NCBI GenBank assembly: GCA_020152595.1
Contig: JAIGNY010004531.1
Coordinates: 664,001 to 728,000, forward strand
Direction: 5' to 3'
Source of the DNA: Chiridota heheva
Lineage: Eukaryota; Echinodermata; Holothuroidea; Apodida; Chiridotidae
DNA length: 64,000 bases
Positions 12,801 through 23,085 of the stretch are shown in pieces. The first letter of the stretch is position 1; each line of letters begins with the position of its first letter. Under the pieces are notes generated by a model that worked only from the letters and a program-made list of their open reading frames with translations, had not been told where the DNA came from and did not search any database. A program made the translations under genes and the position numbers.

Positions 12801-15800
12801 AAACCAACTCTCCAACCACACCTTGCATCTATACTGATGGCTCCAAGGAAGGCGACAAGGCAGCTGCTGCTGCCATCATCCTAAGACATCACCCTCAGTA
12901 GTAGGCTGCCCAACTACTCATCCATCTTCTCGGCTGAGGCCAAGGCCATGCTGCTCGCCCTCGGCTATATTGAATACTCCCTGCTCAGACACTTTGCCAT
13001 CTTCTCAGACTCCTAAGTCTGTCCTTACTTCTTTACTCAACCTCAAGTGGGATAACCCTAGAGCCCACCTCCTCTGCAAACTCTTTCCCCCCTCTCCCCC
13101 TCTCCCCCTCTCCTCCCTCACTTCTTTACTCAACCTCAAATGGGATAACCACAGAGCCCACCTTCTCTGCAAACTCTTCCCCCTCCCCTGTTACCCTCCC
13201 CCCCCTCCCCTCCCCCCCTCTCCCCTCCCCTACCCCTCTCCCCTACCCCTCTCTCCCCTTCTCTCCCCTTCCCCCCATCCCCCTCAGAGCAGAAAAAGTA
13301 TTCATTTCTTCTAGATACAGAGCCATGTTGGCATCCCTGGCAATTAGAGAACTGATTCAGCTGCCAAACTTGCTCTTAGCCTTCCCCTACCCCTTCCCCA
13401 AAACCCATTCTGACATCAAACCGCTTATCGCTTCCCTTGTTTGTGACCACTGGCAAACCTCATGAGACTCCCAAATTAAAAACAAAACTCCACAACATCC
13501 AGCCCACCATTCCAACCAAACCCATCATCCACAACCCCTACCAAATAGACAACATCCACATTACCTGCCCTAGAATAGGCCACACCTACCTCACCCACTC
13601 CCACCTCCTTACTGGCTCCCCCACCCCTCTGCAATAATTGCCATTGCCCCTTAAACGTCCACCATGTCCTTCTTGCCCGCCACCTGTACAATCTTCCCTG
13701 AGTTCCTTCACCCCTCACAACTCCATAGCTGAGCTGTTCCGGAATAACTCCCGGGATACATTATCTCCTTCCTTCACCATACCTCCCTCTACAATATTTA
13801 GTCCTTCTCCATCCCCCTACCTACTTTCAACTTTTTCCTTCTTTTTGCACCTCTGCACTTCCTCTTTTGGTCCCAGCTTCCTCACTATTGGCCCCCGTCC
13901 TTCCATTAGACTTTTTTAATCTTTTTGCCTTCCTCTGGAATGATCTAACCTCTGGCACAATTTGACCCTTGTTGTCGTGGTGACTTTAAGCCTTCATCAA
14001 ACAAACAAACATTTCTTTTTAAGTTTTGTTTCATATAAGATGAACTTGCTTGACCACTAAAGTTATCCTTTTAACCAGGAATCCTTTGACAGAAATGTTG
14101 CGTTCAAAACTAGCAGATTCTCTTTTGCGTTGATTTTTAAGTGTTTATGATTCAGGCATCTTGTTTCATATGCAACTACTATGTATATATTGACATTATC
14201 ATGTTCAAAACTGCTTGATACAGGTATGAAATGTTGCCATGAATTTTCATTATATGATAGAGGACTGCTAAAGAAACAAATGGGTGTAAAAACCTTGTTG
14301 ATATCCTATTCCATTTTGGAGTTATTGCATTTCAAAGATTTCAAGTGTGTTGAAAAGTGACCTTGCAGTGTACAGTGTGATGTCATAAAGGCAAATTTAA
14401 GACAACTTTTTATTGAAAGCCAAGATTCTTTCTCAGAAGCAGCTGCTTTGTTGTGGCAGTGAAGTTAGAAATTTGTATAATTCTTAAATAGATCGTTTTG
14501 TTAATTCAAACACTGTAAAATGATTGATTTCAAACTGATCTTTACATACAACTTTGCTGTTGTGGTGGTTTTCAGTGGATTTGAAAACATTCTTGCTTAT
14601 AAACATGATTATTTGTTCCAGTCACTAGCGATATCTTCTGGTGGAGTTTCCTTGATATGCTTATCTGTGAAACTGATTTCTAGATTTACCTCTTTTTTTC
14701 TTTTAAGGTATGACATTATGCAAGAACAGAAACTTGCCACAGAAACAACAGTTTTAGTAGAAAACTACACAGTAAGTGTCTTTATCAAGTGATTTGATTT
14801 ACTGTAAATTTTTACACCTTCTTCCAAGACAAATATGCACGAGCCAAAGCATTATCAAGGAGTTCTACCCTTTCCATCATGAATCTTAATGGACAAACAA
14901 TTAAAGATGTGATTTTTTTTTCGTGTCTTGTGAGAATTGATATAAACACTTTTTCTTTGTGGAAATTATATTCACTGGACTTCATTTTGTCATATTTTTC
15001 TCACATATTCTGAGAAGTAGGTCAGTGAAATTCTCAAGATATTTATGATAGTGAGTCAGTGAAGTCACAATTGCACTTGAATAATTTCTCATAACAATCA
15101 TTTTAATGAAAGCTTTGAATTTGAAAATCCTTTTTGGATGAGATTATCTCATTTATTATTCATCATTTTTAAAAATCGATCATTAATATTTTTTTCAAGT
15201 ACTTACATTGAAAGGTTTGATACAACTCCAAAATGTAGAAAATCAATAGAAATAGTAACAACAGCTGTTATCAGGCTATGAAAACATAGGCACCAGCAAA
15301 ATGATTCTTTCAGGCTAATCTTCTTCTCACTGTATGTTAATACTTACGTGGCAGCATATGATGTTACAGTAACATGACTTGTAATTTAATTTGTGTAGAG
15401 GTAATAGTACTTGCCTGCTGGAGGATAATACTTCCTTCTGATATGTGTGATGAGAACATGAAGCAGCTCATGTTTATCTGTGTCACTATGACGGTGATTA
15501 ATACTTACAAAGAATTTTTTCAATTATTGTTTCTTAAGTAAAAATAGATAGTTAACTGCTTTATTAATCAAGTATCTCTATAGACCCAGGCAGTTTATAT
15601 AATACAAAAGGTGTGGTTTAGTGGATGATTATGAGCCCATCAAGGGGAAAAGTGGAAAATTAAATTTAGTATTAGTTGGTTATAGTGAGATTGTAAAGCT
15701 AGTTGAAGAGAGATACCATTCATCATCTAGTTAGACAATACATTTGATTAGTGAAGTATCTTTGTGTAGGTTCTTTGGTTACCTGTAACTGTTGTGCAAA

Positions 15801-18173
15801 TTAATATTTTGCTTTCATCACGTATATGTTAAAGGAATATTCCCATGGATTTTCATTTTCTCTTATAAGATAATTTTTTTTGTAGAAAACAAGTGGTGAA
15901 AAAAAGTATGTTAATTTCTTATTCCGTTTAAAAGTTACGAAGGTATTTTTGAATTTGGACAAAAGTGACTGATTGGCAACATCTGTGATGTCATTGAGAC
16001 AATTTCAACAAAATGTCTTTTGTATTTCTTTAAAAATGATTTGGATTTTTTTGTGTAAATTATATATTCCACCCTATTTCTATAATGAACCAAAAATAAA
16101 AACAAGTGTGATTAAATTTATAAGAAATACCTAAGAACTGTGCTGGAGTTGCCTTGATGTCATCACCAAGCTGAAGGACATACTGTACGAGGTGTTTTTA
16201 AGAACATTTTTCTACTCTTTAAATTGTTATTACTTCTAAACGGAATAAGATATTAACATAGTTTTTTCACCACTTTGTTTCTATCAATTTTCTCTATCAT
16301 ATATGAAAAAATGAAAATCCATGGGAATATTTCTTCACGGAACAAGTTGTGCACGGGATTCATATTTGTAAAAAGAAGGGGAACTTATTTTAGTGATATA
16401 TAAAATCAAAGTTATAAGAATGTATTGGCAATCAATGTGTTGGAGTGATGTTTGCATAAATTATTCATCATGACAGGAAGTGCACTACTTTCTATGACTT
16501 TAAAGGTTTCACAGAGGATTCCTGTGAATTACTTGTCCTTAATTTAGAATTTTGATTGTTTTGCTTAATGATGTAAGAAAGAAAAAAAGTGTGCATTTTG
16601 TGAAATTTTGCTTCCCTCTATGTTATCTGGTGCAAAGACTATTGTCCATCAACCTAAGGACTTTGTGACTCGTCATATTGAGTAGCGCTTTGTTACTTAA
16701 AAGATACAGTGGCAGGATTGAAGTACTATATGAAGCTGACATCTGTATGAATTAAACTTGCTAAGTATTTCGCAGAATGTCATGTCATGTTCTTGTTTTT
16801 AAGGAGGGAATAGTATTCTTGATTATCTGTTGATATACGTATGCATTCTCAATTTCTCCCATCAGTTGCCAGATGGTCGTACCATTAAAGTCGGAGGTGA
16901 GAGATTTAGTGCAGCAGAAGCTTTGTTTCAGCCTCATCTTATCAATATAGAGGGAGTAGGCATCGCAGAACTTCTCTTCAACACCATCCAGGCTGCAGAT
17001 ATAGATACAAGAACCGATTTTTACAAACACATCGTTCTTTCAGGGGGTACCACCATGTTCCCGGGCTTCCCATCGCGTCTTGAGAGGGAGATCAAGCAGC
17101 TTTACCTTGAGAGAGTGCTCAAAGGAGACACAACAAAACTAGGGGTATGTCAGACTCCTTCAGTCTTAAAGTTCCATGGAAATGTAGCAATTTCTATATT
17201 GGTCAAAAAGATTCAAAAATAGCATCTTAGTTTTTTGATTTTTAATATAGCGCTTTTAGTTTTGGGTGATTTTTCATTCAAAATAGACACGAAACCTAGC
17301 ATGTATAATATGAGTTGCATCTTTTTATCAAAACCCATCATTGTAAATCATTTGCATGAACATTGAACTACTTGTAATGTTGTATGTAATGCATTGCCTT
17401 TTACGAGTAAAAAAACTTACCCTTCAAGCATTAAAAAAAAAAAGAAGTTAAAATTCATACTAGAACGGTGAAGGTCCATCAGGCTGGTGCTTATCCCTGG
17501 TTTCCTTGGTGTAAGTGGATGAGAGCACATGACTCCCCCTGGGTAGGACCCCAGTCCATCCATACTACAACTATGAAGGCCCATGAGGCTGGTGCTTATT
17601 CCTGGTTTCCTTGGTGTAAGTGGATGAGAGCACATGACTCCCACTGGATAGGATGCCAGTCCATCCATACTAGAACAATGTAGGTCCATCAGGCTGGTGC
17701 TTACTCCTGGTTTCCTTGGTATCAGTGGATGAGAGCACATGACTTTACCTAGACAGGATACCAGTCCATCGCAGGTTAACTCCCCAGCAGTGCTGGTACT
17801 CCTTTTACACTTTGAGTGGACTGGAGCAAGTAGAGTTTAAGTGTTTTGCTCAAGGACTTAATGTAGTGCTCACAATGGGAGTCAAACCTGGTACCTTTTG
17901 CATATGAGCATGACTCCTTAATCACTGAGCCACTGCACCTCCCCAACAAACATTGTAACAGATTAGGTAATTGAAATATTTTCACTCTTTTGCACATTTT
18001 AGAAATTCAAGTTACGAATTGAAGACCCCCCACGACGTAAACACATGGTGTTCCTTGGTGGTGCTGTGCTGGCTGATATCATGAAGAGTAAGGATTCGTT
18101 TTGGATGACAAGGCAAGAATATCAAGAGAAAGGGCTCAAATGCCTGGAGAAGCTAGGAGTCGTTGTCAAATAA
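6659..18173 (+). CDS. ACTR2: Actin-related protein 2 (ARP2), seven of its exons
   Basis: ARP2 is one of the two actin-like subunits of the cytoplasmic Arp2/3 complex, which nucleates branched actin filaments. Seven exons join in frame: 6659-6874, 7637-7709, 11583-11719, 12142-12227, 14708-14771, 16866-17144 and 18003-18173. All have AG acceptors and GT donors. They give 341 residues plus a stop. Counting from vertebrate ARP2 this is residues 54-394, so the total length would be the same as human (394). Nucleotide-binding motifs are intact: DSGDG at 158-162 and GGTTMFPG at 305-312. The start codon and first ~53 residues are not in the window; I looked through 1-6658 and did not find them. Identity to vertebrate ARP2 is very high by eye. 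No frameshift or stop was found. Its neighbour is the convergent CRIM1-like gene. Confidence 0.97.
7637..7709 (+). CDS. ACTR2: ARP2 exon, residues 126-150
   Basis: Acceptor ACACAG before 7637, donor GTAAGA at 7710. It encodes [20 protein letters not shown] and ends in the first base of the Gly codon completed by the next exon. The intron before it is 762 bp, the intron after it is 3.9 kb and filled with dispersed repeats. Confidence 0.96.
7777..8930 (+). repeat. Degenerate tandem array of ~150 bp units in ARP2 intron
   Basis: At least four units start with GCTTGTAAACACGATATCT or close variants (about 7778, 7944, 8097, 8627). They then share a TTTATGTCATACTTGGTATA-like block, GATGATCCCTATTGTTTTTGG and AATATTAATTAGTAGGCGGG. 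A fragment recurs at 9905-9972. Noncoding, and diverged enough to be old. Confidence 0.7.
9977..10910 (+). repeat. Dispersed repeat, partner of 43678-44200
   Basis: The opening block with CTTACACTACCACG, the TTTCAAACCACCTTTATCTA block and AATAAAATTGGGACTTTACC matches 43685-43770 in the same order, followed in both by CCTATAGGAGT. Both continue into long T- and A-rich stretches. No coding capacity is evident; probably a transposon remnant. Confidence 0.6.
11095..11180 (+). repeat. Short duplicated segment (copy at 15415-15475)
   Basis: The blocks GGATGATACTTCCTTCTGAT and GTCTGATGAGAACAT here recur with a few changes at 15422-15462, in another intron of the same gene, and both are followed by AAGCAGCTC. 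A fragment of a dispersed element or an old intragenic duplication. Confidence 0.6.
11583..11719 (+). CDS. ACTR2: ARP2 exon with phosphate-binding DSGDG
   Basis: Starts with the two bases finishing Gly150 and ends phase 0 before GTGAGC. It encodes [20 protein letters not shown] then the [20 protein letters not shown] segment. DSGDG (158-162) is the second phosphate-binding loop of actin-fold ATPases, consistent with an active nucleotide site. Confidence 0.97.
12142..12227 (+). CDS. ACTR2: ARP2 exon, residues 196-224
   Basis: Acceptor TGTCCAG, donor GTAAGG at 12228. It encodes [20 protein letters not shown] then MKEKLSYVG, with the last Gly codon split. The intron after it is 2.5 kb and contains the I-like LINE at 12590-14012. 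Confidence 0.96.
12590..14012 (+). mobile_element. I-like LINE with RNase H remnant in ARP2 intron
   Basis: Positions 12827-12892 encode [18 protein letters not shown], and 12925-13012 encode [20 protein letters not shown] and FSDS. These are the three acidic motifs of an RNase H domain (Asp at 12836, Glu at 12936, Asp at 13008). Downstream, 13560-13640 encodes [20 protein letters not shown], the C-terminal block of I-clade LINE proteins. The tail GACTTTAAGCCTTCATCAAA then CAAACAAACA ends the element. Stops and frame shifts make it a relic. A stretch resembling [18 protein letters not shown] is duplicated at 13027-13084 and 13121-13178 around a C-rich tract. Confidence 0.85.
14708..14771 (+). 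CDS. ACTR2: ARP2 exon, residues 225-245
   Basis: A 64-base exon that completes Gly224 and encodes [20 protein letters not shown] then T. Donor GTAAGT at 14772, acceptor TTTTAAG. It is too short to stand out as an open frame and was placed by homology and phase. Confidence 0.95.
15829..16338. mobile_element. Fold-back (MITE-like) element in ARP2 intron
   Basis: Termini TTAAAGGAATATTCCCATGG and CCATGGGAATATTTCTTCAC are inverted repeats, and the complementarity extends inward: TTATTCCGTTTAAAAGTTA on the left faces TACTTCTAAACGGAATAAGA on the right. Same family as 5091-5669. No transposase gene. Confidence 0.75.
16866..17144 (+). CDS. ACTR2: ARP2 exon with adenosine-site GGTTMFPG
   Basis: A phase 0 to phase 0 exon of 93 codons. 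It begins [14 protein letters not shown] and includes [20 protein letters not shown], the nucleotide-site loop GGTTMFPG, and [20 protein letters not shown]. Donor GTATGT at 17145. The open frame continues about 75 bases into the intron without meaning. Confidence 0.97.
17465..17775. repeat. ~105 bp tandem repeat, three copies
   Basis: Units begin near 17470, 17576 and 17681. Each contains CATCAGGCTGGTGCTTAT or a variant, CCTGGTTTCCTTGGT, GTGGATGAGAGCACATGACT and CCAGTCCATC. A single diverged copy in the opposite orientation lies at 60725-60835. The array abuts the SINE head at 17776-17945 and probably belongs to the same element family, as a multiplied SINE tail. Confidence 0.85.
17776..17945 (-). 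mobile_element. tRNA-derived SINE head (family B)
   Basis: On the minus strand 17932-17921 reads TGGCTCAGTGAT, an A box, and 17888-17878 reads GGTTTGACTCC, a B box, about 44 bp apart as in a tRNA gene. The element begins near GGTGCAGTGGCTCAG and continues into the tandem unit at 17465-17775. It sits in the last ARP2 intron in antisense orientation. Confidence 0.8.
18003..18173 (+). CDS. ACTR2: ARP2 last coding exon
   Basis: Starts [20 protein letters not shown] and ends EKLGVVVK followed by TAA at 18171-18173. Acceptor TTTTAG. The 3' UTR follows; AATAAA hexamers occur at 19108-19113 and 21113-21118, but I cannot tell which, if either, is used. Confidence 0.97.
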   Translation, partial: KFKLRIEDPPRRKHMVFLGGAVLADIMKSKDSFWMTRQEYQEKGLKCLEKLGVVVK

Positions 18174-18696
18174 AGCAAAGGACCAAACATATCGTAGAAC
18201 TTAAAATAGGATAAAGATATCATCTCAGAAAGTTATGGCCTTAACTGCAGTTTATGTATCGTTATTTTTATAATTCTGATTGACGTTTTGAGGAGACTTA
18301 CTTGCAGTGGGATCTTTTTTGCAAGAGCAGTTATAAGGGAGTACTTAAATTTTGTAAAAAAGTACCTACATCAACACACCATTTTATTTATTTCTGCTCA
18401 ATATATTTCATGTACACGACACCATGTATAGGTCAGTATTTTCACACTTTCAGTTCTTCTGTTTTTCAATAGAACTTCTTAGGTAAGGTAAAGTGATAAG
18501 ACATTGCTAAGAGACACCCCTATCATGTGTACACAGGTGGAAATGCAGTGGTGTCTAGTTAATGTTCATAAGATCTGCAAACACAGCTTAACAGCAGCTA
18601 AGATTATTTTGAATATGGCTGTTTGTAGACATGTAAATTGATTACCACATTGAAGTGAAGGCCTTTAGTCCCGTTTAATGTCTCTGAGAAACAATT

Positions 18697-18778
18697 ATCA
18701 TGGCATCTTATCTCATGATGATGTCCTGCTAGAATCAATCATGGCATTTTATTTCATGATGATGTCCTGCTAGAATCA
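18697..18778. repeat. 41 bp tandem duplication
   Basis: Two adjacent 41 bp units, each with ATCATGGCAT, TCATGATGATGTCCTGCTAG and AATCA, differ at three or so positions. They lie about 0.5 kb after the ARP2 stop and would be in its 3' UTR. Confidence 0.9.
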
Positions 18779-18989
18779 ATTGGCCTTTTGTGATTGTTTT
18801 ACATCAGTTTTGAAGATGCACACCCTTTAAATATTTCAGCCAGTGCTAACTTATCTCATCACCCACATATACTTATATGTGGGGATGAGATATTGTAGTC
18901 ACTTTGCTGTATAGGCAAATAATTGCTTGTACCTCCTACACTACATGACCACCCCTTGATATTAAGGAGGCTGGGGGGCTCACCAGGGG

Positions 18990-19935
18990 GTTTCATATGA
19001 TGACCTCATATTAGGGGTCGGGACAAAATTTGGTGATTTTTGCATCTTGTCTTTGTGTGTGTGTAAGTATGTATGCGTATGCAACAATTCATTTTGTGTC
19101 GCTTATAAATAAAAAATGTAATACACTCATGAACCAAAATTGATGGACGGTTAACCCTGGCCTGGAACTTTTGTCTCCCAAGGTTTTGGTGTACAAAGGT
19201 CACAGGTCAAATGAGACAAGATTTTTTTATGATGGCTGTATATTTTGAAGGAATTACTTGGTATTTTACAAATTGCATAGGTGGGTAGGGTTTAACATTT
19301 TAACAAAACTTTAAGATAATTGGAGGTCAAAAGGTCATGGATCAAAGGTCAAATAAGTGCTTTTTATGCAAGATTTTGCACATTCTTAAATTCAGAAAGT
19401 ACAAGACCCATACCAACCCTATGTTGTACCATGTCACATTGGTACATAAGTTTGTGTCCCCGTATAGACTGGGTCAAAAGGTCAACGGTTACAGAGCTAT
19501 TGATCTTTTTCACCGTTTTCCCCTACAATTATGGAATGGTACGTGTGCCCTGAGCATGAATGGTGTCATACAGTAGGGTATGATAAATGTGAAAAATATA
19601 AGTTATTTCAGTGATTAGGGTCAAGAGGTCAAATATGTGATTTTTGGGGTAATTATGTACTAATTTGTACATTTTTGCAGCATTTTAAACTCAAAAAGTA
19701 CAAGACCTATACCAACCCTATGTAGTACCATGACACTTTGGTACTTAAATTTGTGTCCCTGTAGACTCTGGGGTCAAAAGGTCAGAGGTCTGTTTGTACT
19801 CCTATGGGCAATACAATCCATCATCATGCCTAAAGATAGATAGCCAAGCCTGTCTCATTATCTGCTGTACTTGAGCTCGCATGGGCAGTGCAATCCATCA
19901 AAAGTCACAGAGCTATAGTGACCCTGTTAGCAATT
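18990..19935 (+). repeat. Degenerate repeat rich in AGGTCA direct repeats
   Basis: Two diverged ~300 bp units share AAGTACAAGACC(C/T)ATACCAA, CCCTATGT-GTACCATG and TTTGTGTCCC at 19396-19460 and 19697-19760. AGGTCA half sites recur in direct orientation: one-base spacing at 19197-19209, two-base spacing at 19324-19337 and 19618-19631, and a triple array near 19771-19790. The sequence style matches the satellite at 26.0-27.8 kb. Confidence 0.65.
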
Positions 19936-20509
19936 TCCCCCCCTATGCTGTATGTACACCTAATGTGATGAGATCAGCAACTTCGTGGATTGCTTTCCTG
20001 TTATTTTTACATGGACTTCTGTGAACATTTTCAATGTTCGTGTTTTTCTTTGGTCGGAGATACTCAACAGATCCTAAATTAACATGGGTGTATTATGATA
20101 TTTTTGTCCATAAAAGACCATTGCTTATTTAGAAAAGGAATATTAGAGAGAATGTATCATTGATAGATGTGATTGAGTTTCATTCATATATATAACAAAT
20201 ATATGAATGTTTCACATCAATTTATTTTCTGGTACAATTTGAAAATTTTAGCTGATTTTAATGGCAAGTTAGTTCTTTCTGTACTTAGTAATATAGAACA
20301 TGATCCTTGTACCATTTCATGGATCAATGAGTTACCTGTATTACAGATGACTTGAGTGGGAGAAGGAATAAGTGTCAAAGCCAAATTGGAAATGGATTTC
20401 AAATATTTCCCAAAAACTTTTTAAAGAGAAACTCCTGATGTGACTAAATGGTATTGCTCACTGACATGATCTTTTCCATACAGTGTTTATCAATATGGCT
20501 TCATAAAAC

Positions 20510-20535
20510 CAGGGATATGTAATACCATATCCCTG
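20510..20535. repeat. Perfect 10 bp stem hairpin
   Basis: CAGGGATATG and CATATCCCTG are exact reverse complements separated by six bases. It is an isolated hairpin in AT-rich DNA. There is no downstream T run, and no function can be assigned. Confidence 0.6.
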
Positions 20536-21112
20536 ATTAAACAGAAGGCAACACACCCTGTAAATAGTAAAATTGGTAAATACAGCTTAGTTCAGGAATT
20601 GCATGATGTTCTTACCTTTTTGATTATCTTGATTTTTGAGAAAGCAGTTAGATACCAATAGAACATATCAAATCTTTATTATATGAAATAGCAGTTTTGG
20701 AAATATTTTAGAAATTTGAATGTAGGGTATAATTTAAAATCCCATTTTTGTCTGTGAGAATACCACTATCATTCCTGTATTATAAGATTTATATTAGCTT
20801 GTTGTAAGCTTTTTCTTGAATCATTATTAGTTATTGTGGAGACTTAACCTGCATGTTTGCCAATTAATGTTGCACAGAGAGAATTATACTTTCAAATGCA
20901 ATAATATCTTTGACAAAATTAATTGTTGTCATGAGGCATTATCAAAATGATATCAAACAGTAGAAGGCAATAAGAAATCTTCACATAAGTGACCATGTGA
21001 CTCTAAAAGAATTTGGGTGGCATGTGAAAAAGTTTAAACTGTTTAAAATAATGTTTATACTACAGAGATAAATTTGCTTCACCAGAATTTAACAACTGAC
21101 ATTGGCAAGTCA

Positions 21113-21118
21113 AATAAA
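21113..21118 (+). other. Candidate polyadenylation hexamer for ARP2
   Basis: AATAAA, 2.9 kb after the ARP2 stop, followed about 25 bases later by TTGTGTGAAG, a GT-rich stretch. Vertebrate ARP2 transcripts also have long 3' UTRs. Another hexamer at 19108 lies nearer but inside a repeat. The choice is a guess. Confidence 0.25.
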
Positions 21119-21504
21119 GCTTCTGGGGCTTATGTCCCATTGTGTGAAGTCAACCATGCGTATCTGTAGTGGGTATGGAAAAGTTTTATGTTGTTGGGAT
21201 TTAGTTTTTGTAGGTCTTATTATGTATGAATGAGAAGCTCTATCATATTTTAATCAAAACAAAGGGTAGATAACAATGTTACCCACGTTGGTGCACAAAA
21301 ATGAGGGTTTTACTTATTAGGTATGATCAGTTTATCCATCATGTATAACATTTGTACATAGAAAGAGTTACGATTTTTGCATTTAACTTTTGGTGGAATA
21401 GAATTTGAGCAACTTGCTGAAAACATTAGCCTTTATTGCAGTTTCTTGTTTGTCTTATGATTCATGTCTTCCTGTAGAATAAGGAACATTCTTACTGTTT
21501 CTTG

Positions 21505-21690
21505 TTGCAGGTTGTTGATTTCTGTTTCTTGTTGCAGGTCGTTGATTTCTGTTTCTTCTTGCAGGCTGGTTGTTGATTTCTGTTGCTTGCTGCAGGTCGT
21601 TGATTTCCGTTTCTTGTTGCAAGTTTTTGATTTCTGTTTCTCATTGCAGGCCGTTGATTTCTGTCCTTGTTGCAGGTTGTTGATTTCTGC
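21505..21690 (+). repeat. ~27 bp minisatellite resembling splice acceptors
   Basis: About seven units of GTTGATTTCTGTTTC followed by TTGTTGCAGGTC, with small variants. Open frames on both strands are produced by the repeat. Each unit carries a pyrimidine tract ending in GCAG, so the plus strand presents a row of acceptor-like sites. Confidence 0.9.
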
Positions 21691-22402
21691 ATTCCAATAC
21701 TTAAAGGAGCACTCGGACGATCAGTGAGGGCATATTTTTGTTGAGTCTTTAGAATATTTCAAGTTGAACACACTTTTTGTGCATGCGAGATATTGAACAC
21801 TTTTGACGTGAATTAAAACCTATCTGCCTCACTTGCAATACTGATCTTTCGATCAATCATATCCTCTTAACCTGTCTGATTTATGCCAACTCCAGATCTT
21901 CCCTATCCCCTGCCACCACTATTTCTGACTTCAAGAACAATCCCCCTCAAACATTATCACCTTCCTCTACAACAGCAAGCCTTTTCCACTTGATTTAATC
22001 TCCCCACACCCCTATCCTTACCTATCTCACATCACTCTCCTTCTCTCCTTCTTACCACCTTTTCTTCTACAACTTATTTCCTGTAAAATTTTCACTTCTC
22101 TCCATCCTTTCCTCCATTTCCAATCATCTTTTCCCAACCTTTGCACCTAAATTATTTAACACCCTCTTGGCATGTTTGACTGACTGTCGCATCATCATTA
22201 TTTCTAATAAATACTGAAGTAATTTTGAGTGTCAAAAATAAGACATATTATTTGAAAATTCCCATAACTTAGCAGAAAACATGTGTTCACTTTCTGACCA
22301 AGAGCCCTTTAAGAACAAAAGTAGGATAGTGTATGTTGATCAGGCTAATAATTTCAGTAAGATACAGAAATAAATGAAAATCACGATTTATAAAAATCTT
22401 AA

Positions 22403-22633
22403 GAGCACTAGACCAAAAAGTGAGGGCGCTCATTTGTGCAAATTTCACAGATATATTATCTACAACAGATCGATAAACTTCATGCCTGCATAGCCCACAG
22501 ACTACGCTAGGGTAAAAGGTCATTTGAATATTCATATTAACCAGAAAATTCCTATAATGTAGCGTGCTAAATAAGCATTTGATTTTTTGGGGGACCCTCT
22601 AAAAATACGCCCTCACTTTTCGGTCTAGTGCTC
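22403..22633. mobile_element. 231 bp MITE with 26 bp terminal inverted repeats
   Basis: The left 26 bases (22403-22428, starting GAGCACTAGACC) and the reverse complement of the right 26 bases (22608-22633) differ at one position. No coding sequence lies between. Diverged relatives of the ends are found at 21705-21740 and 39725-39928. The size and ends are those of a non-autonomous DNA transposon; the superfamily is not determined. Confidence 0.85.
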
Positions 22634-23085
22634 ATTTAATGAAAAAATAGAGTTTTTATACATTTTGTGTACTTTAACACAATGTTGGGCAGCAACGAAT
22701 GATCAAATGAAACTATTACTTGTCTTTGCTTTTGTGATTTTCTGATTGCTCGTCTAGTGTGCCTCAAGCAAGTCTTTGTCAAACTCAGCTGAAGAACCAC
22801 ACATTGCCAGCGATCTGCATGAGACGGCTCCCCATACAGTAATCTTCATGGCACATTGTGTCACCTCAAACCCAATGCCATAACATGCTTTTATTCTCAT
22901 CAGCAATGCTCTTGAAACTTCTTAGCTGTTTATTCTCTGAGCTTGTCTTTCCATATCTGAACTCATTTTTACTTATTGGGTTGAGGTTATAAAATCATAC
23001 AGATTTCTCACTTTTTCTCCAGTCCTAAGTTTAAAAACTTGGTCTTGAAAATTTGTTCATGTGAGATGTTTTCATGCAAATTAAT

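Noticed and set aside
12592..13919. Several proline-rich frames
   Set aside because: They are read-outs of the LINE relic and C-rich tract; only the RNase H and His/Cys blocks are meaningful.
16785..17030. 81-codon frame on the minus strand across an ARP2 exon
   Set aside because: Antisense shadow of the highly conserved ARP2 exon at 16866-17144.
17417..17740. 107-codon minus-strand repetitive frame
   Set aside because: Comes from the three 105 bp SINE-tail units.
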